Assembly: GCA_015146655.1 (NCBI GenBank)
Contig: VKHL01000099.1
Location: 42,089-106,088, forward strand
Source of the DNA: Ochromonas danica
Taxonomy: Eukaryota > Sar > Chrysophyceae > Chromulinales > Chromulinaceae
Direction of reading: 5' to 3'
Length of the DNA: 64,000 bases
Under the pieces are notes generated by a model. That model worked only from the letters and a program-made list of their open reading frames with translations. It was not told the DNA's origin and did not search any database. Shown here one piece after another: positions 54,165 to 64,000 of the stretch. Within the stretch, counting starts at the first letter, position 1, and every line of letters begins with the position of its first letter. A program made the position numbers and the translations under genes.

Positions 54165-54691
54165 ACCTCTTCTAACGACGACCAGTAATCATGCTCGAAT
54201 TAGTCTTCGACGTCACTAACTCAGCATGAGGAAGTGTATTTGTTTTGTGTTGGGAAGGTGGGCAGGTGGGTGCATATCATCTTATAATCGTGGGAGGTTG
54301 CTTGCTTGTGATGCTGTCTGCATGTAACGGACCTTGCTCGCTGCCTGCGTTTAGCTACTACATATTGAATTATAGAGTAAACTTGCTGTGAGGCGTCATC
54401 GATGATGTAACGCAGCGATCTTGTTGATTTGATATGGTTGACTCGTACGGCAGATAGTGTTACAAGCACTTTAGGAATAGAGGATTACTTCATTCCACTT
54501 CTATACTTAGTTCAATCTAGTCGGTTGTTTGCGATTAATTTTGATCAAACGACCTATTTTACCTGTTACCCTCTGATTTTGACTGATTTTACCTATTTTG
54601 CCTTGTGGGTTTTAACCTATTTTACCACCTGCTTTCACAAAACTGCCAACAAGACGAAAAAGAAAACAAAAAAGCAAAAGCGATCGATCGG
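54165..54691. other. Spacer upstream of the GCC2/GCC3 gene
   Basis: No gene. CCTATTTTACC occurs at 54553-54563 and 54616-54626, with a related TTTTACCTATTTTGCC between. The copies sit 66-140 bases before the ATG at 54692 and might be promoter elements. Confidence 0.45.
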
Positions 54692-57600
54692 ATGGCAGCG
54701 GGCCCCTTCCTTCTGCTTTTGATTGTCTGTATCAATCTTCTTCCTGTTAATGCACATGGGTCGTGCTATGACGGAGAATATGCCGTGCTAAAGCCTCCAT
54801 TTGGACGTTGTGCGGGGTTTCGCCCGTGTGAGCCAGGCTACTATTGTGTGGAGGGCAAGCGCCATGCCTGCACCGCTGGATACTTCGGCAATGTCTCCTC
54901 TTTGAACTCCTTCTCTTGCTCTGGTCTCTGCCCTGCAGGGTATTTCTGCCCTACAGGCACGGTGTCCTTCCTCAACCATCCCTGCGGAGACTCCAGCCAA
55001 TACTGCCCGCCGGGGAGTGCAGAGCCTGTGCCTGTCTCTGCTGGCTACTACACCGTCAATGAGGATGGGTCAGATGACGCACAGCAAGCACACACTCGCT
55101 CAGCTCAGCGCGTCTGTCCCTTGGGGCACTTCTGCGTGGCGGGGCAGAAGTTTCGCTGTCCAGGCGGAAGCTACGGCTCCGAGGAAGGTCTCTCCTCCCC
55201 TTCATGTAGTGGCTTATGTCCACAGGGCTTCTACTGTCCTCCTGGCTGGCTTCGACCGAGAGATTTGAGTTGCGGGGATGATGCGCGGCAGTTCTGCCCC
55301 GAGGGAAGCGCTCTGCCGCAGGCGGTGGGCCAAGGCTACTTTGCCACGGACAGTCAGGCTCTCGTGGGAGGTGGATATGGTAGTCAGACAATCTGTAATC
55401 ATGGGTCCTTCTGTGTCAATGGCATTCGCTCGCTCTGCCCAGGCGGTCGCTATGGAGGACTGCTTCAGGAGGTCCGGCCGCTCTGCAGTGGACCCTGTCT
55501 AGCTGGCTTCTTCTGCCCTGCTGGAAGTATACTAGCCACGCAGTTTACTTGCAATCGTACAGACCAATACTGCCCTGAGAGCAGCGCTGCACCCCAGCGA
55601 GTCTCTGCGGGGTATTTCACCTTCGGCCTGCGCAACACCTCCATCCTCTACCTGCCACACGACCTCAATGCAGGCAGGAAAGTCTTCCCTGAAGATGATC
55701 TTGTACTTGGGGAGTTGAAGGTTGGACAAGCTATCTGTCCCCCAGGCAGCTATTGTCTGTCAGATGGAGTGAGCAGATTGTGTCCTGCTGGGCGCTATGG
55801 CAGTGTGGCAGGTTTGACTATCGCCCGCTGCTCTGGACACTGTGAGGCAGGCTACTATTGCCCAGAGGGATCTATCTCACCACGACAGCTGCCGTGTGGA
55901 AATGCTTCTGTGTTTTGCCCCATCGGCTCTGCTGAGCCACAAATTGTTTATGCCGGCCATTACTCGGTGGATGGCAATGGATTCGACAGCGAAGACTCTC
56001 TTGAAACTCGCAGTGCAGAGCGTCGTTGCGAGCCAGGGTTTTACTGCCAGCAAGGTATTCGCCGGCAATGCCCAGCTGGACGATATGGCGAGAGTTTCGG
56101 TCTGGAAGATCGCTTTTGCTCTGCAGGCTGTGCGCCGGGCTATTACTGCCCCGCGGGCTCCTCCTCCGCCTTCGAAGTGCGCTGTGGGGATGCAAATCGA
56201 TACTGTCCTGCTAATAGTTCGCGTCCTTTGTGGGTGTGGGATGGCTATTACTCGATTGGCAACAACGTTAGCACTCGTTATGATCAACGGCCAGCCCCTC
56301 CCGGCAGCTACGCCACTGAGGGACTGCTCTACCCCTGCCCTGCTGGACGCTTCGGTGCTCGCGCTGCCTTGACCACAGCGGAATGCAGCGGGGAATGCTC
56401 TGTGCCAGGCTTCTACTGTCCAGTGGGCAGTCTGTCGCCTTATCAGAGAGTGTGCGGGGGAGACGATCGCTATTGCGAGGCCGGAACATTCGCTCCCGTG
56501 ATTGTACAGCGAGGTTTCTATACCGCTGACTACCAGGATGAGTCCTGTCCACCTGGGAGATGGAGAAACCTCACCGTTCCTGTGTCTTATTATCAAGACC
56601 TGCCTGGCCCAGACTTCTCCTTTCTCCCCAACACAAACCCTTTGCCTCCATGCGAGCTCTGCCCTGAGGGAAGCTACAAGCTGGTGACTGGGGACGACTT
56701 CTCTCTCTGCCTGCCGTGTGACAAGCGCCACGCCATGTCCTCCTCTGATCGCGTCACTTGCCAATGCCTCGAGGTCTACCTCGGCAGCTCCATCGCGCTA
56801 TTCAATCTCTCCACGGGCTTGTGCGACAAGATCGAAGAAGACGAAGTGGTCTATCTTGACTGGCATCAGATCCATCTCAACACTTCCCTCACACGCTCTC
56901 GTGAGTTCGTCTGTCCCGCAGGATACTATTGCTCAGGAGGATTGCGGTATGCTTGTCCTGCGGGGACCTTTGGCGACCTGCCAGAGGAGACTCGACCAAC
57001 TTGCGCTGGTCAGTGTACCGCGGGGTATTTCTGTCAACTGGGCTCGGCCTCTCCTTTCAACGAGCGATGCGGAGGTGCTGATCGAATCTGTCCTACCGGC
57101 TCTCCCCTGCCCATTCTGGTCCCTGCCGGCTATTTCAGCAATGAAGATGTCGCAGAGGATGTGCGCTTCTCCATGGCAGCCTGTCCTCCTGGCTATTACT
57201 GCCCTGGTGATGGTCGGCGCTATCAATGCCCTGCTGGTACCTTTGCTAGTCATACTGGCAGCGCAACCGCAGAGTGTGAAGGGCTTTGTGAGCGTGGCTA
57301 TTATTGCCATAGCGGATCGGATAGCGCGAGACAACATCGCTGTGGGAATGCTTCATTCTATTGTGTTGCAGGAAGTGCTAACCCCACTCCCGCCACTGCT
57401 GGCTTCTACACCATTACGACCGGAGCCAATGCTGGCGAACAAGCGCTTTGGGATCCTTTCAATCGAACGCAAAGCGCCGAGCTGCCTTGTGAGCCGGGCT
57501 ACTACTGCATGGCGGGAATTAAGTATCCTTGCCCACCTGGCAGCTTTGGTTGGAGATATGGAATGACTGACAGCTCTTGTGGCGGCCTGGTAAGACTCCC

Positions 57601-58207
57601 TTTGATTGGATTCTAAGTGAAGAGTTTAACATTTGATGCTTGGCTTGTTGTTAGTGTGCTGCGGGGTATTACTGTCCTTCTTATCTCACGGCACTGCCTG
57701 ATGCTCCTCCAGGAACAGTCTGGCTGGGCAAGCCACACACACGGGCTGATGGTGAGCTTTCCTCTCTCCCATCGACCGTGTTAACAGAATGATGACGACT
57801 GGTCGGTTTGTTTAGAGTTGCCGTGTGGGGATGTGCGCTACTATTGCCCTCGAGGCTCAGCCTTCCCGCTTCAAGTCTCAGGAGGATATTACTCTATCGG
57901 AGGAAACAAAGACAACAGCACTCGATCGGCTCAAGTCATCTGTCCTCCAGGGAGCTACTGTCCACACGGCATTGCCATTCTCTGTCCACCGGGAAGATAC
58001 GGTAGCACTTCGGGGCTGATCGTCTCGGAGTGCACAGCTGGCTGTCCTGCTGGCTACTATTGCCCTTCAGGCACAGTGAATCCTCTGCCTTGCCCTGAGA
58101 ATTCCTACTCGATAGGCCGCGCCGCCAAGTGCACGACGTGTCCAGGTAGTGTGCGCACGACTGCTATGCCCTGCTTCGACGACAACACCTGCTGCCTGCG
58201 CGGCTAG
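54692..58207 (+). CDS. Secreted GCC2/GCC3 cysteine-rich repeat protein
   Basis: Exons 54692-57589, 57655-57753 and 57818-58207, all phase 0, give 1128 residues. The ATG chosen precedes a clear signal peptide (AAGPFLLLLIVCINLLPVNA). The rest is a long array of short cysteine modules of the CPxGxYC / CxxGxYCPxGS type (GCC2/GCC3, also called ephrin-receptor-like), paired as CPAGRYG then GYYCPxGS units, with Asn-Xaa-Ser/Thr sites. No membrane helix is visible at the C-terminus, which ends DNTCCLRG, so it should be secreted or wall-bound. Such arrays are abundant in protists and algae and are thought to bind ligands or build surfaces. Two small introns fall near the 3' end. The third acceptor was chosen at TTAGAG to keep phase. 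Confidence 0.88.
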
Positions 58208-58443
58208 CGGCTAGCACCATCCCTTACCCTACCCTCTAACGTCACGATGTAAATGATGTACATACTACTAGTACAGTCTACAGTAGACTACAAGCAAAGA
58301 CTAGTCCATGGGATTAGGTTACTCTGCATGATTCAAGTTGGAAGTCTACAGTAACTGATAACCTTTGACTTCATTTGACCTACAAGACTAAACACTCAAG
58401 TCGTCAATCACTTCAAAGAGAGTCTAGACTAGACTAGACAAGA
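58208..58443. other. Spacer with TAGTC/GTCTA words
   Basis: No gene. The gap between two convergent 3' ends is filled with CTAGTACAGTCTACAGTAGA and TAGTCTAGACTAGAC-like words, the same vocabulary as at 15037-15300 and 45614-45631. Confidence 0.6.
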
Positions 58444-61400
58444 CTAGTCACTCTCTCCTCTCTCGCAGAAGGACTGCGCGTTTTGGAACATCTTTAACCA
58501 CGGCGCCGCCTGTAATGTCTGCTTTTGATCCACGGGCAGATAAGGCAACTGCCAAGTGAGGAAGCAGCGCTCAGGATGAGGCATCAAGGCAAGGTGGCGG
58601 CCATCAGGCGAGCACAAAGCAGCGATACCCCGTGGAGAGCCGTTGGGATTCATGGGGTAGTCCTCTGTGATCTCATTGCTGTCATCCACATAACGAATGG
58701 GTGCCAAGTGATGCTTCTCCACTAATTCGAGATGCCGAGGGTTAGAGAAGTAGGCTCGTCCTTCTCCATGCGCCACCCAGACGCCCAAGGCGCTGCCCTC
58801 CATTCCCTTGAGCAAGACCGCCGGAGACTTCAAGATCTTCACCGTGCTATAACGACTTTCGAACCGACCGCTAGCATTGTGAATGAAGCGAGCTTGTTCG
58901 TGGCCCGGGATGACTTCATCAACATCATTGCCATCAATCTTGACCTGCTGGCCAGGGAAAGGAACCCAACCCAACAGAGCCATCAATTGGCAACCATTGC
59001 ACACCCCCAAGCTGAAGGTATCGCTTCGATCTCGGAATTGATTGAACTGAGCCAACAGGTTGGGATTAAACTTGATGACTCCTGCCCAGCCTTTGGCGCT
59101 GTCGTTGACATCGGCATAACTGAATCCACCGCAGAAAACGATGCCTCGGAATCTCTCCAAAGTGATGCCGCCATCCAACAGATCGCGCATATTCACATCC
59201 CACGCTTCCAACCCTGCTGAATGAAAGGCTGACGCCATTTCACGATCTCCGTTAGTGCCTTCTTGACGAATGATGGCGACTCGAGGCTTGGCGGAGACTG
59301 CGCGTGTCAAGAGATTGCTGGCGGTTGGCGCTGGAGTGAATGTCAGCTGCAGACGAGGTCCCGAGCGATGAGACAGACTAGACTGTTCTTGCAGGACGCA
59401 GCTTTCGTTGCACTGAAGTTTCTCTAGAGCAAAGGAGGTCGACTCCCACACATCTCTGAGGCGAGAGACAGAGTCTTCTAAGACAATCTCCTCGCCATAT
59501 TTCACTTTGATTGTCCGCTCTGCAGTCGTCTGACCCACCACAACAATCGGCACATGCTTGGCGTGAAACAAGGCCTCTACTGTGGGCCAATTCTCAGGAA
59601 GGATTTCAAACACAAAGCCTGCCTCTTCACTGAAGAGTGCTTGCATTGCAGAGATGCCTGGGCTAACAACTGGCACGACGACATCGAGACCGAGGTTGCC
59701 AGCAAAGGCCATCTCAGCTAACGTCACCAGCAGTCCTCCATCTGAGCGATCATGACCCGCAGCTAGCAGACGGCTGTCTAAGGCTTCTTGGATGCTTTCA
59801 AAAGCTGATTTGAAGAGAGCCATGTCCGTGAGGTCTGGGCAATCATCGCCTAGCTGTCCGTAGGTCGTTGAGAAAGCCGATCCACCAAGTCTCGCTTCAC
59901 CTTTGCCTAGATCAACATAAACAAGAAGGCTACCACCACTGTTCTTGAGGTCTGGGGTGATTGTCTTGGTGATGTCTGGAGAGGCAGCATAGACCGTCAT
60001 GGTGATCTCTCCAGGCGCTTTCACAGTCTCTCCTCGCACTTGGGCAGCCATCGAAAGAGAGTCTTTTCCTCCGTCAATTGCAGGACCCAACGCGACTAAA
60101 GCAGCGCGTAAGGCAGCACAGGCCTCATACATCTTCGCTCCTTCGCCTTCAAGCTTCGCTGCCCACATCCAATTTCCAGATGCTTTCACATCCTCCAGAG
60201 ATGTGATACGAGCAAAGGCAAGGTTAGAGAGAGCCTCTACAACTGTCATACGCGCCTGTGCGGCATTATTGATCAATCCTTTGATCGGCTGCTCCCCCAC
60301 AGCCACGGCCACACCAGTCGTGGAGAAGTGACTCTGTGCTAGCACCGCCACGTCTGCTAGAGGAGTGTGCAAAGGCCCTACGCACTGCTGCTGAGCTACA
60401 AGACCTGTCACACTTCTATCCACCTTGTTAGTGAGGAAGCGTTTCGAGCCGACATCAAGCAGCCGCAAGACGCGATCAAGAGCCGATGCAACAGTCTCTC
60501 CTGCAGGGATAGCAAGTGGTCGCAGATGCTTTGCTGGTGTGTGGAAATGGAATGTTTTCTGTGGCATCTTGCCCAGGACAAGGCTAAGAGGCATGTCAAA
60601 GGCTACGTTGCCAGCCTGATCTTCCACGACAACTCTTCCACTGGACGTGACCACGCCAACGGGACTCACCGGGCAGTTCTCTCTTTTCCCAACAGCGAGC
60701 ACTGTGTCAAGATCTTCAGGTCTCACTAAGAAGGCATTGTTTTCTTGATATTCTGCCCCCCAAATCTCCAATACCGAGAGAGTTGGATCACCCACGGGGA
60801 TGTTACGTAACTCGATTTTCGCTCCGAGAGGATCGACAATTTCTTTCAGAACATTTCCATTTCCTCCTGCACCTTGGTCATGGATAGAAATAATAGGATT
60901 GGCATCGCCTAGCTCAACAAAAGCACGGATCACTCTATTCATGCGATTCTCCATCTCCGCATCGCCTCGCTGCACGGCGTCGAAATCAAGATTAGCATCA
61001 GCCGTGCCCTGCACTCGACTGCTCGCCGCCCCGCCGCCCATACCAATGCGATAAGCTGGACCACCTACTTTGCAGATGATCATTCCTTCTTCAGGACCTC
61101 CTTTCACACTGTGTCGAGCATCCAGCATACCCACGCCGGCAGTGAACATGATCGGCTTGATCCACTCCACCCGTTCACCAGAAGGCAGACGTTGTCCAAA
61201 TGATCTCGTAAAGCCTGCAACTACAGGCTCTCCGTACTTGTTTCCATAGTCCGAGGCTCCATTAGACGCCTCCACAATAATGGTGACAGGCAGTGCGAGG
61301 TTGGGAGGATAGGCTGCGCTGCGGTCTTCCCAAGGAAGAGGATGTCCCGCGATATTCAAATTGCCCACACAATAAGAGGACACTCCAGCAAGAGTGTGAG

Positions 61401-62536
61401 CCCCGCGACCCGTGGCCTGCACGTCTCTCAGTCGACCGCCAGTCCCAGTCTCTGCCCCGGGAAAGGGAGCGACTCCGCTGTGTGTCATAGTCATAACAAT
61501 CCACGATCAGAGCGTGTCACACCATGCAATATAAGCATCATGTAAGAGGTCTACTATACCTGGGGAAGTTGTGTGTCTCAGCCGTGAGGATGGGGTGGAG
61601 AGTGAGTCGATTGAGATGCAAAGGCGATGCCGCGCTGGGATTCTGCGGAGTCAAAGTCTCCACCTCGAAGCCTTGGATAGCGGAAGAGTTGTCGTGGAAG
61701 GCGATCACCGAGTTGGAGACTTTAGGCAAGGTTGACTTGACCATTTGAAAGAGCGTCTCTGCCTTCTCCTCGCCATCGATGACCATCTTCCCGCCGAAGA
61801 ACCAATGCCTCGAGTGCTCACTATTGGACTGACCCAAATCAAAGCATTCCACATCCGTGGGGTTGCGCTTGAGGACGTTGAGGAAGAGGTCGTAGTAGAA
61901 TTGAAGGTCCCAGTCGTCGAAGCCCAGGCCTCGCTCTCGATTGACTTCTTCCAGCGCAGCGCGGCCTTTCTCCAGCAGAGGAATGACTCGCACGGGCTCG
62001 GCCACTGCGCCGTTGTCGAAGGTCTCGAGGGGGTGAGAGTAGATGCACTCAGTCATGCGGTCATGCAGCAGTGAGGCGAGGATCTTCACCTCCTCGGTAG
62101 TGGCCGTGGCCGTGGCAGTGGCTGGGCGGGAGAGAGTGAGGCGGTACCTGCGGCTTCTCTCCACGCGGCCGACGGCAGTGATACCGCAAGCCTCGCACAT
62201 GGACGAGCAATTGGAGCTCCAAGCAGTGGTGAAGGCGAGGCGAGGCCCCACCTCCAGCACGACCACCGCATTGCCTTCCTCCTCTTCCTTCGCGCTCGGC
62301 TCCTCCTGCAAGAAGGACCCGCTCTCTGAGACGTTCTCTGGCTCAAATGTCTCTGTAAACAGCCACAAGAGCTTCTCTTTTTGATCCTCTGGTAGTCCCT
62401 GCGGGTCCTTCACCTCCACATTAAAGCAATATTCGGTCCGCACGGCGAGAACATTCGGCAGGCTCGTTTGGACTTTGCGCAGAACAGATCCTTCCGCTTC
62501 TCCAGGCCAACGATAAATGTGCAACAGAGTGGACAT
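58444..62536 (-). CDS. PURL: Phosphoribosylformylglycinamidine synthase
   Basis: Two exons, 62536-61560 and 61477-58444, join in phase 2 to 1336 residues, the normal length of the single-chain eukaryotic/large-type PurL. The start is the Met before STLLHIYRWPGEAEG; the frame is open for about 70 codons upstream with Met at several points, so an N-terminal targeting extension is possible. Marks: [28 protein letters not shown] across the intron, GGPAYRIGMGGGAASS, DQGAGGNGNVLKE, GHDRSDGGLLVTL and a C-terminal glutamine amidotransferase with nucleophile Cys in GVCNGCQLM (near residue 1150). It converts FGAR, Gln and ATP to FGAM in purine synthesis. A nested hairpin lies about 95-150 bases before the ATG. 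Confidence 0.97.
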
Positions 62537-63195
62537 CTCGAGTGAGTGGACGGGACGGGCGAAGCGCAGCGAAGAGGTTGTCAGACTTTCTTCACGACCA
62601 GAGGACGCGATGAGAAAGCGATGATGGGATTGCATCCTGAGAAACGCACTTCTTGCGAAGAACGCGTTGTTTCCCAGGATGCAAATTCCACATTGTGAAA
62701 AGGCGTTTCTTGGACGCGTTTTTCTTTCTCTCTCTTCCCTGCAGCACTGTATATACACACCAATTGCAGTCGAAAAGGTTGAAATCTGTTGTTGATTGAC
62801 CAGCGATTAGTCAGTGGCAGACGAGGCTCGGAAACGTTCATATTTCCTGCGTTTATGGAACCATCAAGAAGAGTGAGATAGCCACCGACGTACGTAGAGA
62901 GGGTATAGCAAGTTCAGTTGTTGACAAGAGGCTATTGGAATAGCTCGGAGCTGAGGATAGCGACTAGTATAGCCTTTGTAAGGGCAGTTGTACACTTTGA
63001 ACGCAAATACAGATCGAGCGAGGGCTGTTAGTCCTGAGCATGGCAATGTAGCGAAAGAAAGTCATTAAATGTTTTCATATTGTGGTCCTGTGGGTTCAGC
63101 TTATGTTAGGGGTTTATTTGCACACTCGACAAATTCATTGCCATATATTAAAGACATACAAACGCTGTCGAGTCCAGAGCAAGGAACCTTTTCCT
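62537..63195. other. Spacer between PURL and RPS25
   Basis: No gene. Holds the 5' region of PURL, including ACGCGT/AACGCG words (about 62660 and 62716) and the hairpin at 62630-62684, and the 3' flank of RPS25. Short open stretches are not supported. Confidence 0.5.
62630..62684. promoter_or_regulatory. Nested hairpin upstream of PURL
   Basis: The outer arms TTGCATCCTGAGAAAC (62630-62645) and 62669-62684 pair with one mismatch. Inside, TTCTT-GCG-AAGAA forms a second, perfect stem. If transcribed it would be a stable 5' UTR structure. It also lies inside the possible N-terminal extension frame. Its role is unknown. Confidence 0.5.
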
Positions 63196-63796
63196 TTACT
63201 GAGCGGCAACGCGGGTGTAGATCTGCTGCTTGTGGTGCTGCTCGACCTTGGTGATCTTGTTCTCCTACTCAACGCATAAGCACAAGGGGCCAGTGAGACA
63301 AAGCAGTAGCGAAGGTTATGGGAGGGGAAGGGGTACCTCGAGGAGGAGCTTGCAGGCAGCGCGAGCGAGGGAGCCGTTGATCTTCAATCTCTCCACCAAA
63401 GCAGAGGGAGTGATCAACTTCATCTTGGGCACCTCAGCCTGGAGACGGTTCCAGCCATCCTCGTCGAAGAGGACCTTGGAGTTGATCTTTTCCCGGAGCT
63501 TTCCCTTGTTCCACTTCTACTCAACCCCATCAGACAGAGAGCACACTATTAGCATTTGATCTGATAGACAAGCGCAGGGAAAGCGAGAAAGACGAACCTT
63601 CTTACGAGAGCGGGCGCCAGCCAAGGCGGCGGCGAGCTTCTGCTCCTTTGTCTTTTGCTGAACCTTTGGTCCCTAAATTATCACCACCACGAGCAGCAGT
63701 ACATGAGTATTATGAAAGAAGTCATTCCCATGCGATCACTGATCGTCAGTGATTTTCTCGCGATGGGATGGAAGGGAAAGGAGAAAGCCTTACCAT
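63196..63796 (-). CDS. RPS25: 40S ribosomal protein S25
   Basis: Exons 63796-63794 (only ATG), 63672-63598, 63516-63337 and 63264-63196 join in phase 0 to 108 residues, the usual S25 length. The protein starts GPKVQQKTKEQK, then SRKK-KWNKGKLREKIN, LITPSALVERLKINGSLARA and the end QQIYTRVA, all standard for S25 (eS25), the small-subunit head protein needed by several IRES elements. The first exon is set by ATG|GTAAGG at 63794; the acceptor before GGACCAAAG is good. Splitting just after the start codon is common in ribosomal-protein genes of compact eukaryotes. Confidence 0.93.
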
Positions 63797-63884
63797 TGCT
63801 GGTGATTGTGGCACGAGGCGCAGTTCCCATCGCCACTGCTGCTGCCCGCCACTCACCACAGATTCCCATTTTCGGACTTTCGTG

Positions 63885-63918
<34 letters not shown>

Positions 63919-64000
63919 AAAAAGGGAAAAAACGTGTTTTGAGATCTTTTTCCTTTTTCCTGAATAAAAAAAACTTTTAATCAAAACCACCCCCTAAACA
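63797..64000. other. RPS25 upstream region and low-quality end
   Basis: The first ~85 bases are the RPS25 5' flank. A run of 31 G follows at 63886-63916, then homopolymer-rich sequence of poor complexity up to the window end. This looks more like a contig end or read artefact than biology. Confidence 0.6.
63886..63916. repeat. Poly-G run of 31
   Basis: An uninterrupted G homopolymer, unique in the window, followed by runs of A, T and C. Likely a sequencing or assembly artefact. Confidence 0.9.

Overview
The window is nuclear DNA of a microbial eukaryote. Genes lie close together on both strands, many are split by short GT-AG introns (mostly about 55-90 bases), there is a nuclear-type tRNA-Ser(AGA), and the proteins are eukaryotic (PRP19, CWC27, ribosomal protein S25, V-ATPase subunit e, single-chain PurL, ELO elongase). 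At least three proteins (42613-43686, 43870-45447, 21274-22755) begin with a signal peptide followed by a basic, Ser/Thr-rich stretch, and two of them have Phe at or near the predicted cleavage site. That is the bipartite targeting style of red-derived secondary plastids. An ochrophyte or other red-plastid alga is the best guess; the class cannot be fixed from the sequence alone.

Left arm (1-24.7 kb), ordinary gene-dense DNA: a secreted-type LRR protein with about eleven membrane segments; PRP19; a 2697-residue protein joining ARM/HEAT-like repeats, LRRs, a CHAT caspase-fold protease and a C-terminal NB-ARC/STAND ATPase; tRNA-Ser; a small acidic helical protein; a membrane-anchored ankyrin protein; the spliceosomal cyclophilin CWC27 (first intron GC-AG); a HAD phosphatase; an organellar 5'-3' exonuclease; an acidic-tailed unknown; and a membrane-anchored SDR. 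Spacers carry precise minisatellites, including an 8-bp array built from two alternating unit types.

Middle (24.7-39.7 kb), an accessory island of copies and wrecks: two nearly identical copies of an MSS51-C-like gene plus a third 3' fragment; a broken Crinkler/RHS-type NTPase-nuclease gene; a globin-like fragment; a 5'-truncated P4-ATPase with an in-frame stop; an apparently intact three-exon gene with a possible PD-(D/E)XK core; fold-back and tandem repeats; and an A+T-rich stretch with no convincing gene.

Right arm (39.9-64 kb), ordinary again: V-ATPase subunit e; two unrecognised multi-exon genes; a divergent pair of plastid-type genes (DUF1995-like and a Deg/HtrA protease); an ABCC/MRP transporter; a Myb-repeat gene next to a decayed hAT element; an ELO elongase; a secreted GCC2/GCC3 cysteine-rich protein; PurL; and RPS25, whose first coding exon appears to be the ATG alone. 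The last ~115 bases, after a run of 31 G, look like poor assembly. Exon junctions were worked out by hand from GT/AG sites and reading-frame phase and agree in phase unless stated.
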